From Paralvinella palmiformis (taxonomy: Eukaryota; Annelida; Polychaeta; Terebellida; Alvinellidae), in NCBI GenBank assembly GCA_025642065.1, contig JAODUP010000161.1, positions 1,157,501 through 1,221,500 of the forward strand: a stretch of 64,000 nt of DNA, in the 5' to 3' direction. The position numbers were made by a program, and so were the translations under genes. Shown one piece after another: positions 11,402 to 22,225 of the stretch. The notes under the pieces were generated by a model. The model was not told where the DNA came from, searched no databases, and was given only the letters and a program-made list of their open reading frames with translations. Numbering within the stretch: position 1 is the stretch's first letter; each line of letters starts with the position of its first letter.

Positions 11402-11595
11402 TGCAAAAGGTCGATTGGTGGTTTGAAACGAAATGTCAACTGTCGTCCTCATTTGAGGCCAGCGGGTGATCCTCTGGAGCGGCAATACCATATCAGACCT
11501 ACCACCGAACAACTGCTCATTTTATGGCGTAAAATGGCGCGCCATCTCGAAGCGGCCATTAAAGGAAGAGTTCCGTCTTTAACGTCAAATATGAG
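11402..11595 (+). CDS. Candidate coding exon ending in a GTAAGT donor
   Basis: The frame is open from 11402 (TGA just upstream at 11399) through 64 codons to AG|GTAAGT, with the donor at 11596. The inferred peptide is mixed and basic, with an internal Met at 11534 in the run W-R-K-M-A-R-H-L-E-A-A-I-K-G-R, so 11534 could also be a start codon within a first exon. Possible upstream acceptors are TGTCCAG at 11370 (out of the open part) and CATTTGAG near 11457; neither is strong. The exon would end in phase 2. It lies in a microsatellite-poor island, which slightly favours genic DNA. No protein family is recognised and the next exon was not found. A chance open frame beside a chance donor remains possible. 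Confidence 0.33.
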
Positions 11596-12169
11596 GTAAG
11601 TTACGCAGAAATAAAACATCTTTTATTGGTTGCAGGCTGCGACGAATCTGTATTCAGACATCGGACTGTCATCTTGGATATGCGTCGTCGCTTTTATCAC
11701 CACGCAATTTAGAAGTAAATTACCGTCCGTTCTGTATTCCTGTTGTATTCGTGGCCAGGATCGCGTGCACACGAAACCATCCACAGCCAAATATATCTGA
11801 AGATGTTCTATCCGAAAACAGTGGCCGATATTAATGACCTACAGGAGGAACACTTCGCCGAGTTGAGCCCCGGACAATTTTGATAAAAGGAGTGTCGTAA
11901 TCATACGACAGAACCTCATCAAAGTACAAGCCCTTAATTTTAGACATTGCACATTTATTGTATTATCACTCGAGAACAATTTAGGACCGAAAGAGGTCAT
12001 TAATTTATGACACTTTACAAGCCACTTGTCAAATACAACATTTGCTGACGCCAACAACAAACAAACAAAAAACACCTTTTCTGTCCTTAATCACAAAAAT
12101 GCCACTTTATTGATAGAGTGCTAAAACTCAGCTAGAAAGTAACTTTTACGCAACTGCACTTACATCAAA

Positions 12170-12317
12170 TGATGACGATTGATGTTTTACGGCCACTTTT
12201 GTACACGAGGTAGGCTAAATGGGCCGAGCGACCTCCAAAGGTAATGAGGCGAAGTCAAAGACGAAACAACCTTCAGATATGCCCACGCCGAGATTTGAAC
12301 ACGGGTGGTTAATGATC
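12170..12317 (-). mobile_element. SINE-1a, 5'-truncated, with target-site duplication
   Basis: Reverse-strand SINE-1 from its ATC-type tail (12170) through GTTTTACGGCCACTTTTGTA and the GCGACCTCC body to the B-box region (AGATTTGAACACGGGTGG). The A-box half is missing. It is flanked by a perfect 15-bp direct repeat, TGCACTTACATCAAA, at 12155-12169 and 12318-12332, which marks it as one LINE-mediated insertion truncated at the 5' end. Confidence 0.9.
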
Positions 12318-12332
12318 TGCACTTACATCAAA

Positions 12333-13384
12333 GAATTCTTAAACCAAAGATGATGTTTGAGACTAACCGGCGGCCACATCTGCTTCATAGCTGAAGTTCA
12401 GATTCTAGAAGTGGTTCATTTTTAATAAGCATTCAATACATGTTAAAATACTAACAGAACATCATACACCATCGTCTTACTCTTGTTTTCCTTTTTATAT
12501 ATTTGGTTTACCCGCCAGGAGACAATTGTGGTTCTGTCAACATTCACTTAAATACAATTAATCATATATTACCGGCTCCTTTTTTTCTTACAGAGCCACC
12601 AAACAGCCGGCTAAGCCATATAAACCGAATAACCCCGGACTTGAACAATTAACAACGTTATAGGAGACTTCACCCGACATAAAAAAGCCATAACAGTTTA
12701 AGTATAAGTGAAGCCGGACATGAGATGTAGAGCGTATTACATATAATAGTACCATCTAAAGCTAACATCGTCCTTAAACACCTCCTCCTATCTAACAGGT
12801 GAGTTGATTTTAGCTGACGATATTAGTCCTATATACTTACTGTTGATGTTTTATTGACCTGATGTGTCGGTATAAGAAGACAGATATATTACCTTTCATA
12901 AAGAACATCAGTCATGACTGATGTTGATGTAATACAATGTCGGGCCATCTTGTGCTCTGGTAAAGCGGCATTCATAATTACAAAAGCCGCTCGCAGTTTC
13001 GTTGACAGTTTTCAGGTTTGTTTATAAAATTGGTGTCTCAGTTCAGCGGGATTTACAACATTAAAAACTTCTGATTTTTGGTCGAGTTTTACGCCTTCGA
13101 GTTTTCATTTTCGACAGACTCTGTAACAAATCCTTTTTGCCCACAAGCAGCTTGCGCGATGTTGAGATTTCGGTTTTCACATATACAATACAATATTAAG
13201 CTGAACGCCGGAAATGGAAATGCACACAACGACATCATACCACACACTACTCGTCGGGCGGGAGCCAGATTTTGACCCTGGATCTTATAGGGATTTGCGA
13301 GGAAGCCTTCCATCCCTTAGCCAAACCGACTCGTAGGTCATAAACTGGAGACGATAATGCACACTCTAACGTTTTACGACCATT
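12333..13384. other. Unique non-coding stretch
   Basis: Continuation of the simple-repeat-poor island after the SINE. Overlapping frames on both strands at 13078-13313 have no recognisable domain and no splice signals that would select one strand. Confidence 0.5.
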
Positions 13385-13555
13385 GTTGTTTTACAGCCAC
13401 GTTTGTGCAGATGGCGGGCTAAATGGGCCGAGCGACCTCCAAAGGTAACGAAGCGAAGTCGGAGACGTAACACCCTTTAGATGTGCCCACGCCCAGATTC
13501 GAGCTCAGTTAGTGGTAATATGTGGTCCAACGGGCTACCAGTTAGAACACGGACG
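13385..13555 (-). mobile_element. SINE-1a
   Basis: Reverse-strand copy: GTTTTACAGCCACGTTTGTG, GCGGGCTAAATGGGCCGAGC, GCCCACGCCCAGATTCGAGC, then TGTGGTCCAACGGGCTACCA and TAGAACACGGA for the A-box side. Essentially full length but diverged. Confidence 0.8.
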
Positions 13556-13802
13556 TATTAGGAGTACAGGTAGGTAGCCAATAGCAAGCAATGATACACC
13601 GTGGTATTGAGGGTTTTGCCATCAACAACTGCCAGCTAGTTACTAGCTGCATACATAATTCAATATAATCACAGTACAGTAATGATTGATGCAAATATAA
13701 TTTTTTTGGATATTATACTTTGTTTTAGATTTCTTTTCCTGTGTGCTTTTTGTTGCCCGACAGTTTCCAAAAAGTGTAATATTGTAGTATTAATTTGTTT
13801 TT

Positions 13803-13803
<1 letters not shown>

Positions 13804-13849
<46 letters not shown>
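13804..13849. repeat. (TA)n microsatellite
   Basis: About 46 bp of alternating TA. Confidence 0.95.
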
Positions 13850-13852
<3 letters not shown>

Positions 13853-13944
13853 AATTCCATACGTCCCCATTACAAGTTAGAGTACGCATTTTTTAAATAA
13901 ATGCACGCGGATGCGATAGTGGACTTTTCTCCTTTAACCCCGTT

Positions 13945-14115
13945 CCGAATAAGCATTAGCTAGCAGACTGCGCTACAAATGTCCCAGTTGTGGGTTCGAA
14001 GCTAGCCCATACCTGTATTGGTGGAAATTGTTTCTCTGAACAGAAACCTCTCTGCAATATGTCCCAGCTTAGGCTAAATAACTCAAACCAATTCGTATCA
14101 ACGAAGGTTAAATCG
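13945..14115 (+). mobile_element. tRNA-like head, possible further SINE family
   Basis: A possible A box (TAGCTAGCAGACTGCG) is followed at tRNA-like spacing by a B box (TGGGTTCGAAGCTAGCCCA). The downstream body matches none of the four families defined here, so this is a single-copy guess. Confidence 0.3.
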
Positions 14116-14484
14116 CCTTGTATGTAAACACAGAATTTACTAGGCATATAAATATAGATTTAAAACAACAATAACAATAACTCGGTTCTTCTCCTGTAAA
14201 ATAATATATCGGATCATAAATATTTTTTAAATACAAAATATTGAACGGTTTCTCGATATCACAGTCAACGAGGACTTTTGCGTTCTATGTTCTATATTTC
14301 AGTACTATGTTCGCTGATCTCGTCACGGCTAGGTGTATCGTTTTTCACACCAGATACACTCTTCTACCCCCTGAGCTCGACAAATAGGGTATTGTGTATC
14401 AAAAGCTGAGTTCCTCAAACCTGACCATTACCGACATTAAAACAATAACGTTTAATGTTCAGAAAACAACCTTTTCTCTAATAT

Positions 14485-14655
14485 ATCGCCTCCGTGGTCT
14501 AGTTCACCACAGATCACTACCACCTGAGTTCGAACATAGGCGTGGGCATATCTGAAGGGTGTTGCATCTTTGACTTCGCTTGATTACCTTTGGAGGTCGC
14601 TCGGCCCATTTAGCCTACCGTGTGTACACAAGTGGCCATAAAACATCAATCACCA
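14485..14655 (+). mobile_element. SINE-1a with target-site duplication
   Basis: Forward copy: GCCTCCGTGGTCTAG, GAGTTCGAACATAGG, CATATCTGAAGGGTG, GGAGGTCGCTCGGCCCATTT, GGCCATAAAACATCAATC. It is bracketed by TCTCTAATAT at 14475 and 14656. A short deletion lies just after the A box. Confidence 0.88.
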
Positions 14656-15312
14656 TCTCTAATATTATACATGTAGTTGTTTTTTGTCCGGAAGCTGGTT
14701 AACATACGACAGATAGATATAAACTAGTATGAGATTTGTCGACAGATGTGTTACCCTCCGTCTGTACGTGATCGAGGACAGGAGGAAGGGGGGATGGGGG
14801 TATTTTGTGTGGAGAGATGATAGATGTACAAAGTTTTATACTACATCTTCGGGATCAGGAGAGTCCTAAATTTGGTATCACACAAAAACAAACCGACACT
14901 AGACATACTGGTAATTTATTTCTCGGGCTGAAAATGTATCAAAACGTTAATCAGTTTTATATCAAATCCAAGTAGCCAAAGGTACACACAACGACTGTTA
15001 GTGTAAGAAAAACGACTTCTTTATTTAATTCTATCTCGATGTTGCTCTGTTGTCATGTAAACGAAATAATTAGCAATACTCTACACCGAGAACCAGCTCA
15101 TGATATTCCCAGGCTAGACTCTTCCCCTCCCAGTCTATACTAAGCCACGTCCCAGAAGATGATGGGGGATTGTTTTACCAGAGAGTAAACATCACCGAGG
15201 AAACGATACCCTGGACGGCTGCCATCATTGTACGACCACTTCTATACCGAGGAAAAGGTAATCTGTAAACTTCTCTCCGATCAAGGGTTCTAAAACACCA
15301 ATATACATGGTC
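14656..15312. other. Unique non-coding stretch
   Basis: No repeat that recurs in the window and no coding signal. It leads directly into the 20-bp minisatellite. Confidence 0.5.
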
Positions 15313-16003
15313 CTCGGCTGTCTACCTGGAACAGGGCTGTCTACCCGGAACTGGGCTGTCTACCCGGAACTGGGCTGTCTATCCGGAACTGGGCTGTCTA
15401 CCCGGACTTGGTCTGTCTACCTGGACCTGGATTGTCTATCTATAACTTGGGCTGTCTACCTGAACCCATACTGTTTATACAATCCTGGGCAGTCTATCTG
15501 GTATTAAGCCCTCTAATTAGACCTAGGGACTCCATCAATCAGGCTGCACTAGAGCTGTCTATCTTAACTAGGTTTGTCTGTTCAGTCCCGGCCTAACTAC
15601 TGTCTACCTGGCCCCGAACTGTCTAACTGACACTGGGCTGTCTAGCTGGTCCTAAACTGTGTACCTGGATCTGGATATCTGATTCTGGACAGCCGGCTCC
15701 AGTTCCGAATGTGGTTTTGAATTATCCACCAGGACCTTGGCCATCTTTCTGGATCTTGGTTATACATCTGGACTGGGACAGTCTATTTGATCCTGAACTA
15801 TCTACCTGCTCTTCCGCTATCTACCTAGTCTTAGGTTGTCTACCTAGTCTTGTACTGTCTACCTAATCATGCGCCGTCTACCTAATATCAAACTGTCTAC
15901 CTAGTCTTGGGCTGTCTACCTAATCTTGAACTGTCTACCCATGCAGTCTCAGACTGTCTACCTAGTCTCAGACTGTCTATCTAGTCTCAGGCTGTCTACC
16001 TAG
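15313..16003. repeat. 20-bp minisatellite, about 34 units
   Basis: Unit close to GGGCTGTCTACCCGGAACTG. The first five units are nearly identical, and later ones decay to CTGTCTACCTAGTCTTGG-like units, so the left end is the most recently homogenised. Open frames of 60-70 codons arise only from the repeat. Confidence 0.92.
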
Positions 16004-16009
16004 TTTTAT

Positions 16010-16763
16010 GCATGGATGGCAGAGGTATAATGATTTACACCCGAACAACCATCACAACTCACAGATCAAAGTATTGATAGTAACGATAAAGAACGACGTC
16101 GATCAGTGTACCGTGGCAGGAATGTAATCTGAGCCAGGGCTACTTACAAAACTCCTAAGTGCTGGCACTATCTAGATTGGTTACTGGTAGAGAAATAACT
16201 AACAGCCTCTATACTCCAAGGTAATCTAACCTCACTGTTATCTGGTTATATACATTAATGGTTGTTGATCGCACAGCGAGGGTGGGGAGGTTTTGGCTTG
16301 TGATTCGGTAGTGGGTGCAGCTGGGAGGAATTGAGTGATATGGGTGGTGGGGTGGGGGTGGGTGCGTTATCGTATGTACGATGTGGGCTACAAGTGGAGA
16401 TTGATGATTCAGGTAAGTGCTCTATAAGAGACAGGTAAGATGATTTCGGAATGTGCCTGGGCGGTTCGTGCGTGCGTGCGTGCATGCGAAATGTTCCTGT
16501 GTGATAGCCTCTCCGTCACAGTGCTTGGACGTGTTTTGTAACTGTCGTGCACACAAGCAAGTTCAAGCGCACGCGGTCGCGCGCACACACACAAGGTGTC
16601 AAATGATACTTTTCGTATGTACTTCCGCTTTTTGTACTACTTTAGTCTACATATAAACACTTCCCTGTGGGCGTGACACCATTTGTCAGCTACGAAAAAC
16701 GGATTATCTGTCCCCACAGGTTGAGGAGTAGTCCATATTTATTATCAATATGTATGGCTTATT

Positions 16764-16802
<39 letters not shown>

Positions 16803-17169
16803 ATGTTTTTGTATATTTGGGTTCATGTTTAGAGATTTATTTATGTATATATTTATGGATGTATCGGTTTTAAAGGATGTTAGATGTTGATGCTCTTAGC
16901 CAGTGCCACCATATATATATATATATATATATATATACTAAAAACCCACTCACAACATAGACAGCGTGTGTGGGTGTGGGAAATGTCTAATTACATACAT
17001 CTTTTATGTGTACGTGCAGATATTTTATTTTCCAAGTCCGAAAAGCTGCTCATTTGTGTTCTACAGTCTGGTGAATCACCCAGATATCAAATTATGGATG
17101 TACAAATTAATAAATGAATTAGAAAGTGTGTGGATGTATAAGCAGGTATGGCGAACCAGGGCTGACTAC
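16010..17169. other. Non-coding with microsatellites
   Basis: Includes GTGC repeats at about 16469-16486, (CA)n at 16768-16799 and (AT)n at 16912-16936. The AT tract is preceded by the anchor CTCTTAGCCAGTGCCACC. Frames across them have no coding value. Confidence 0.55.
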
Positions 17170-17530
17170 CTTGCTTTGTTTTGTTTTTAGGGGAGAATCC
17201 CCAGGCTGTAAGCTTCTATGTTAGAGTGGTTGAGAAACCTCCTCCCCCACCACTCACAGGGGAGCAGTACGGAAAGATGGAGCCGAAATACTCTGAGGGT
17301 GGTCACTGCCAGAGTGTTTTAGGTCCCAAGGGGGTCTTTAAACCTCCTCCTTTATTTTTAATAATTCAGTGGAGACGGCAGCGCTATTTAACATAGTATG
17401 CTACCCACGATGTTGTGAGCCGAGAAATTAATCTCTGGAAAAGTTTCGAACTCTTGCTGGGATCGAATCTGTGACCCTTGGCAGCAAGTGCCAGGTGCTT
17501 AACCGCTATGCTATCGGAGCTGACCGGGCT
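17170..17530 (-). mobile_element. SINE-2, full length
   Basis: Reverse complement of the 23142-23506 copy. From its 3' end it shows GGGAGAATCCCCAGGC, CCCCACCACTCACAGGGGAG, a GGAAAGATGGAGCCGAAATA block, GGTGGTCACTGCCAGAGTG, AATTCAGTGGAGACGGCAGC, GTTGTGAGCCGAGAAATTAA and a tRNA-like end with GGGATCGAATCTGTGACC (B box) and CGCTATGCTATCGGAGCT (A-box side). The long body and this tail separate it from SINE-1. ACC(A)GGGCTGAC at both flanks may be the duplicated target. Confidence 0.85.
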
Positions 17531-17635
17531 GACCAGCTTTGTTAAACTAGTTGTATATGTGTGAGATATGCTGGGGGAGGACCCGGGGGGGGGGGTATCG
17601 CCACTCTCTAGTGACGATCCTTAGCCTATACTGAC

Positions 17636-17664
17636 ACACATACGCACACATACACAAACAAACA

Positions 17665-17700
<36 letters not shown>

Positions 17701-17750
17701 CGCACACACGTGCGCGTGCATACATACAGAGAGAGAGAGAGACAGAGAGA
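17636..17750. repeat. (CA)n-(GA)n compound microsatellite
   Basis: CA runs, then GA runs, a CGCACACACGTGCGCGTGC spacer, and a second GA run. Confidence 0.9.
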
Positions 17751-19110
17751 CCACCTTTGTCTTTAAATCAGATTAAATCATATCTCTCGTTAACATCCTC
17801 ACCACTCGTGACAACCCCTAGAAGATAAATATCTTCCGACAGCATTAATTAAACATTTCTCATCATCGAAATGATCATCAACATCAACCTCATTAACTTA
17901 CTCATCATCATAAACTTCACCATTAGCAGTAGCACTAGCAACAACAACAACGGGACTTCACATACCCCGCCTCCATCAGATTAACACATAGTCACGTTTC
18001 CACAGTATCCAGGACGGACAGGTACGGCGACCAAACTATCCCGAACAACACGTTTTCGCCATTACTAATGGCTTACGGAATCCTTTAAAGAACACATAAG
18101 ATCCTGACGAATCCCGCTAGGCCGGGGGGGGGGGGAGGAGGGGGGGATGCATCCATAACCTAAACAGATCCTTTACTATTTACAGAAAACTCAATCCCGA
18201 TTAACCCAGTTAGCCCAGCGTCCTGGCGAGATAAAAACACCACCCCTGGCGGCGCTCCAGAGCTCTACGAACACTTATTGCCGTTCTGGATACCTTACGT
18301 ATCCATAACCGAAGCTATATTCCTGGATAATTATCTGGTATTCAGCGTAAACTGGCCTCTTCGAATTTCACGTTTTTACACGCCATCTGGTGTCAAGATC
18401 GTCGATACGACCATAGAGTCGTCGGCAAGCGAACTTTGATAATTGTATCTTCTCATTGTGTATGAACCAAAATAGAGTTTGATTTATTTCTATATTAATA
18501 TTAGTATAATACGTTACACACGCTTTATATTGAGCTGGGGGGAGGGTTTAGGGGTTAGAAGTGAGTATCCACCTGGAGGGAGTAGGGCACGGGTAACCCG
18601 GACAATGTAGGGTGGGGGGGGAGGATTGGAACTGCTTCCTCCAGCCACGTTTAATTAGATTAGCAAAAGAAAGTGTGGTCATTTGGGGACCCCAAAAACG
18701 CGAAGCTCGAGGAGGCCGCACCGGTTAGGCGTACCTAAAAGACGGGCCTCGGTAATGGCCTATGGTTGTACAATCGGCACACTTGATCGGCATCCAGAGA
18801 AGCGTACTGGCCACTAGACACAAAATCCACCAAATTTAGGATTTTCTATTTGGTCAACTTTTCGCAGATCGATCCACTAAGATGGATATAGAAAACCACC
18901 AGCCAGGAGGTGATTTTGAAACAAGAAGCGTTTATCTTTTTGTGGCCACTCTACCATTAAATCATCACGACTGACGTGTTATAGATATTAGCGTCCATTT
19001 CGGGGACTGGTCAGACATTACACATGTATCAGCATGAAAAGTTACAACTCTAGATTTAGTCCTCTGATGAATCGTCCAGAGTTTGAATTAACGGTTCGAG
19101 ATTCTCTGTG
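17751..19110. other. Unique non-coding stretch with a long stop-free frame
   Basis: A G-rich run lies at 18123-18146. On the + strand, a frame following CTATTTACAG (18185) stays open for 84 codons to TGA at 18437 and carries mixed hydrophobic and aromatic residues (..PFWIPYVSITEAIF..). It has no ATG in its first part and no recognised motif. A terminal exon is possible but weak, since frames of this length are expected by chance in 64 kb. Confidence 0.3.
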
Positions 19111-19117
19111 CCTGTGC

Positions 19118-19155
<38 letters not shown>

Positions 19156-19178
19156 TAGTGTGTGTGTGTGTGTGTGTG
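19118..19178. repeat. (CT)n-(GT)n microsatellite
   Basis: CT run then two GT runs; the frames across it are artefacts. Confidence 0.92.
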
Positions 19179-19549
19179 ATAACAGTAGAAAAGTCAAACC
19201 ACAAATCATTCCTTGGCTGACAATGACTGACATATGGTGCATATGTCAGTCATATCACTAATTTATTTTTATTGACCTCTGAACTGACAATACCTTATAT
19301 CTGGATCAGTACCTATGTGACGGTCCCTTTCTACTGATAAAACTGATCAGTTTATGATAAACTGATCATAAATCTGAGTATACTATTTAGATATGATGAG
19401 CTAAATGCTGTTACTTCTCTATATTTTCCAGGTAAATAAAATAAACGAATTTAATAACAGAGAGACTTCTAACATTTTTCCCTGTTCATCCATCTGTCAA
19501 TCGTCCCATAATCGGGTCAATTTCGAAGTTCCGGTCGTCGCAATAATCT

Positions 19550-19632
19550 TCAAAATGGCGGCCTCCAAAATTTCGTCAACAGTAGTAGATCATCCGGGCC
19601 ATTTTTCAAAATGGCCGCCTCAAAAAATGCAA
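19550..19632. repeat. AAAATGGCGGCC short direct repeats
   Basis: TTCAAAATGGCGGCCTCCAAAA and TTCAAAATGGCCGCCTCAAAAA lie about 58 bp apart in the same orientation. A degenerate two-unit repeat, function unknown. Confidence 0.55.
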
Positions 19633-19711
19633 ATATATATGTAAATTCGAACGACTCAGGTGAATACCTGTAAACTCGAGCCGTGATAACGCAGTTAGTT
19701 ACAGTGTAGGT

Positions 19712-19894
19712 GACGATGATTTACGTTTTACGGCCACTTTTGTGCACATGGTAGGCTAAATGGGCCGAGCGACCTCCTAAGGTAATGACGCGAAGTCAAA
19801 GATGAAACAACCTTCAGATATGCTCACGCCGAGATTCGAACACGGGTGGTAGTGATTTGTGGTCCAACACGCTACGGCTAGAGCACTGAGGCGC
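19712..19894 (-). mobile_element. SINE-1a, full length
   Basis: Reverse-strand copy. Read in reverse, the head is GGGCGCCTCAGTGCTCTAGC and the B box is GTTCGAATCTCGGC; the tail GGCCGTAAAACGTAAATCATC lies at 19712. Its tRNA head meets the head of a SINE-3 on the opposite strand, giving a head-to-head pair. Confidence 0.88.
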
Positions 19895-20196
19895 CCTGGC
19901 CGCGTAGGACCTGCAGCCGAAGGGTCGCGAGTTCGAGACTCCGGGAGCTGCAATGCTGTCATGTGTGACGACTAGTTGAGTCATCCATAAAACTGACAAT
20001 CTGACAGGACGTGATGGCTATGTGTTTGAGTAACGATTTGCGGCTTTAATGTCAGTACCCGTTGTACGCTCCCGTGGGAGTTGAGATGTGTGCTGGGTGG
20101 AAACAGGTCTGAGTCAGGGATAATAATACCGTACAGCGCCTCAGAACAAGGTTACCCGGTCCTGGCGTTAAATATACATGCATTATTATTATTATA
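19895..20196 (+). mobile_element. SINE-3, copy 1
   Basis: Shares with 41434-41725 the B-box region GGGTCGCGAGTTCGAGACTC, GGAGCTG..CTGTCATGTG, CGTTGTACGCTCCCGTGGGA, GTTGAGATGTGTGCTGG and GTCTGAGTCAGGGATAATAA. The A-box half appears eroded at the junction with SINE-1. The end is ATT-rich. Confidence 0.75.
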
Positions 20197-20855
20197 AACT
20201 ATACCAGAGATAAAGTATGACTTCTATTGTATTAGATTAGGATTGACAATATGGTCGGGAACAACATGGATCTGAAGTGTATATACAGAGAATACCAGGA
20301 AACAACCAGAAATAAAACACCAGCTATCTACAAACAATCAAACGCTATAATGTAAACCTATAACGATATCAGACAGCCTACACTATAAATCAATATACAG
20401 TAAAGTCCCGTTATAACGAAGATTGTTACTCCAACAGACGTTTACCGTCGAATTCCATCTAGAAATTAGTTACGAATTCTTATCCGCATATCGAACATTG
20501 CCTAATTGAATACATTTAGCTAGTGCGCTCGTGTTCTAGTAGGTATGTGTTATATATAATATCGTGGCTAATAACATTGGCTAATAACTGCTAGTAGCAT
20601 ATAATAAATAACTTACAGACAGAAGCACCTGTCTACAGGACCACCTCTCACTAACAGGTATCGGTCTATTCTCGTCATTACGAAATTAGAAAGTGGTCTC
20701 TTTGGACAGGTATCCATGTATATTTCGAATGGTTTTATTGAGGGTGTATGTGGGGTATTTTACGACACTTGGCCACAAACAAGTCATACAATGTTACCTT
20801 CTTTTATTCGGCTTTTGCGATATGTAGAATAATACACTGAACTTGATAGAGATAG

Positions 20856-20908
<53 letters not shown>

Positions 20909-21231
20909 GCCAATAAATGCAACTATTTTTTTTATTATAGACGAAATAAATTTCTTGACGTCATTATATCAAGGCAACTCAAGCTATAGAACACCTATCC
21001 ACTTGGCTATTAATGCCTACCGTAGATTTCATTAACGGTAAAGCATAACATATCTCGAAAGCGCTAATAACTTACCAACTGATCATAAATAAGCTTTATT
21101 ACCCATAATAACTTACCACTTTATGAAAATCGATGCAAGAGGCACACGATGCGAGCAACCGGAGAATGCTATACATCCGTGTGCGTGGAGTTTTTTGGCA
21201 ACAAACAACGACTGAAGTCACAGAACACCCA
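20197..21231. other. Non-coding; possible lone DNA-transposon end
   Basis: ACAGTAAAGTCCCGTTATAA at 20399 resembles terminal repeats of pogo/Tc1-type elements, but no matching second end was found nearby. A (GATA)n-(GA)n tract lies at 20849-20902. No gene seen. Confidence 0.4.
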
Positions 21232-21237
21232 CAGGCA

Positions 21238-21279
<42 letters not shown>
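21232..21279. repeat. (CA)n-(GA)n microsatellite
   Basis: ACACAC run followed directly by GAGAGA; both strands give spurious frames. Confidence 0.92.
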
Positions 21280-21788
21280 AGCCAGCGCGCAGAGGCCATT
21301 AGAAGACGTTGCGTAACCAAAGCTACGGGCTGGTTAGCAGCAAATCACATCCCCATAGTTACCAAGGTAAACAAACAAACAAACGAACGGTTTGCAATAT
21401 TTCTAAGACAATAGACTCTAGTCAGAAATGTGAATGATTGACTTTGTGTTGGCTAACACGCTCTAACATTTTACTTAGAACATATTCCGACTAAGTGGGT
21501 TTCTGCTAAATTCTCCTCCATCATACCCCCCCCCCCTTCCCCCCGGTTTAGTACGATGAATCTTCGGCAACGTATTTATAAAACTTCCGGGTAACGAGTT
21601 GGTAGGAGAACGATTATTGGAAAACAACAGGATCGTAGAAAACTTAAACTAAAGGTAGCTGATGTAGTACACCCGTTGACCCCGAGCAGCTGCTCGCTCT
21701 AAAGAGAGTAATTAAAACACGTGATTACAGGTGCTTCAGGTAAGTCAGACAAAGTGCGGACAGACATAAATAACGTAAGAGCGCGTGC

Positions 21789-21789
21789 A

Positions 21790-21842
<53 letters not shown>
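21789..21842. repeat. (CT)n-(AT)n microsatellite
   Basis: About 22 bp of CT then about 32 bp of AT. Confidence 0.95.
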
Positions 21843-21845
<3 letters not shown>

Positions 21846-21888
21846 TGCGCGCATGCGCGTGTGTGTCCGTCCCCCAAATAGAGAGTGA

Positions 21889-22075
21889 AACCAGTAGAAC
21901 CCCGGTATATTATTATCAGTTCACGAACTGAAGTGTTGTGTTTATAATAGAAGATGGTCTTAATGTGGAAATAATAGAAAACGAAACTATTTTTGAAGGA
22001 AGTTACTGACATGTGGCCGTAATAGTGAAAGTGGCCGGTGTATTGGGGTGTTGTCTTAGGTAACTACTACTGTAT
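21889..22075. mobile_element. Possible pogo-like MITE
   Basis: The left end is CCAGTAGAACCCCGGTATAT. The right part contains GTGGCCGTAATAGTGAAAGT and CCGGTGTATTGGGGTGTT, which read in reverse gives AACACCCCAATACACCGG, a rough match to the left end. This arrangement (CAGTAGAACCCC start, GGCCGTAATAG near the end) is typical of Tigger/pogo-derived short elements. The match is imperfect and no TA duplication was confirmed. Confidence 0.35.
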
Positions 22076-22132
22076 ATTTTGTGGAGTCAACACATTTTTC
22101 TACGTAAATGTTATACCCTAATGGTCGTGAAG

Positions 22133-22225
22133 GTAGTGATAGTAGTAGTAACATTAGTAGTAGTAGTTGTTGTTATAGGGGGTAGTATCAGTATAAGTAA
22201 AAGTACTACTACAAGTATTAGTAGC
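22133..22225. repeat. Degenerate AGT/GTT trinucleotide repeat
   Basis: Interrupted runs of AGT and GTT and their degenerate forms; simple-sequence DNA. Confidence 0.8.

Larger units (their letters stand above)
9580..12154. other. Simple-repeat-poor island
   Basis: Unlike almost all of the window, this stretch lacks long microsatellites. It contains a divergent SINE-1 tail (9772-9840), one half of dispersed repeat C (10745-10860) and a coding-like exon candidate (11402-11595). The remainder is unique, with scattered TAATTA words such as CTAATTAATTATAC at 10932. Regulatory or genic DNA is possible but not shown. Confidence 0.4.
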
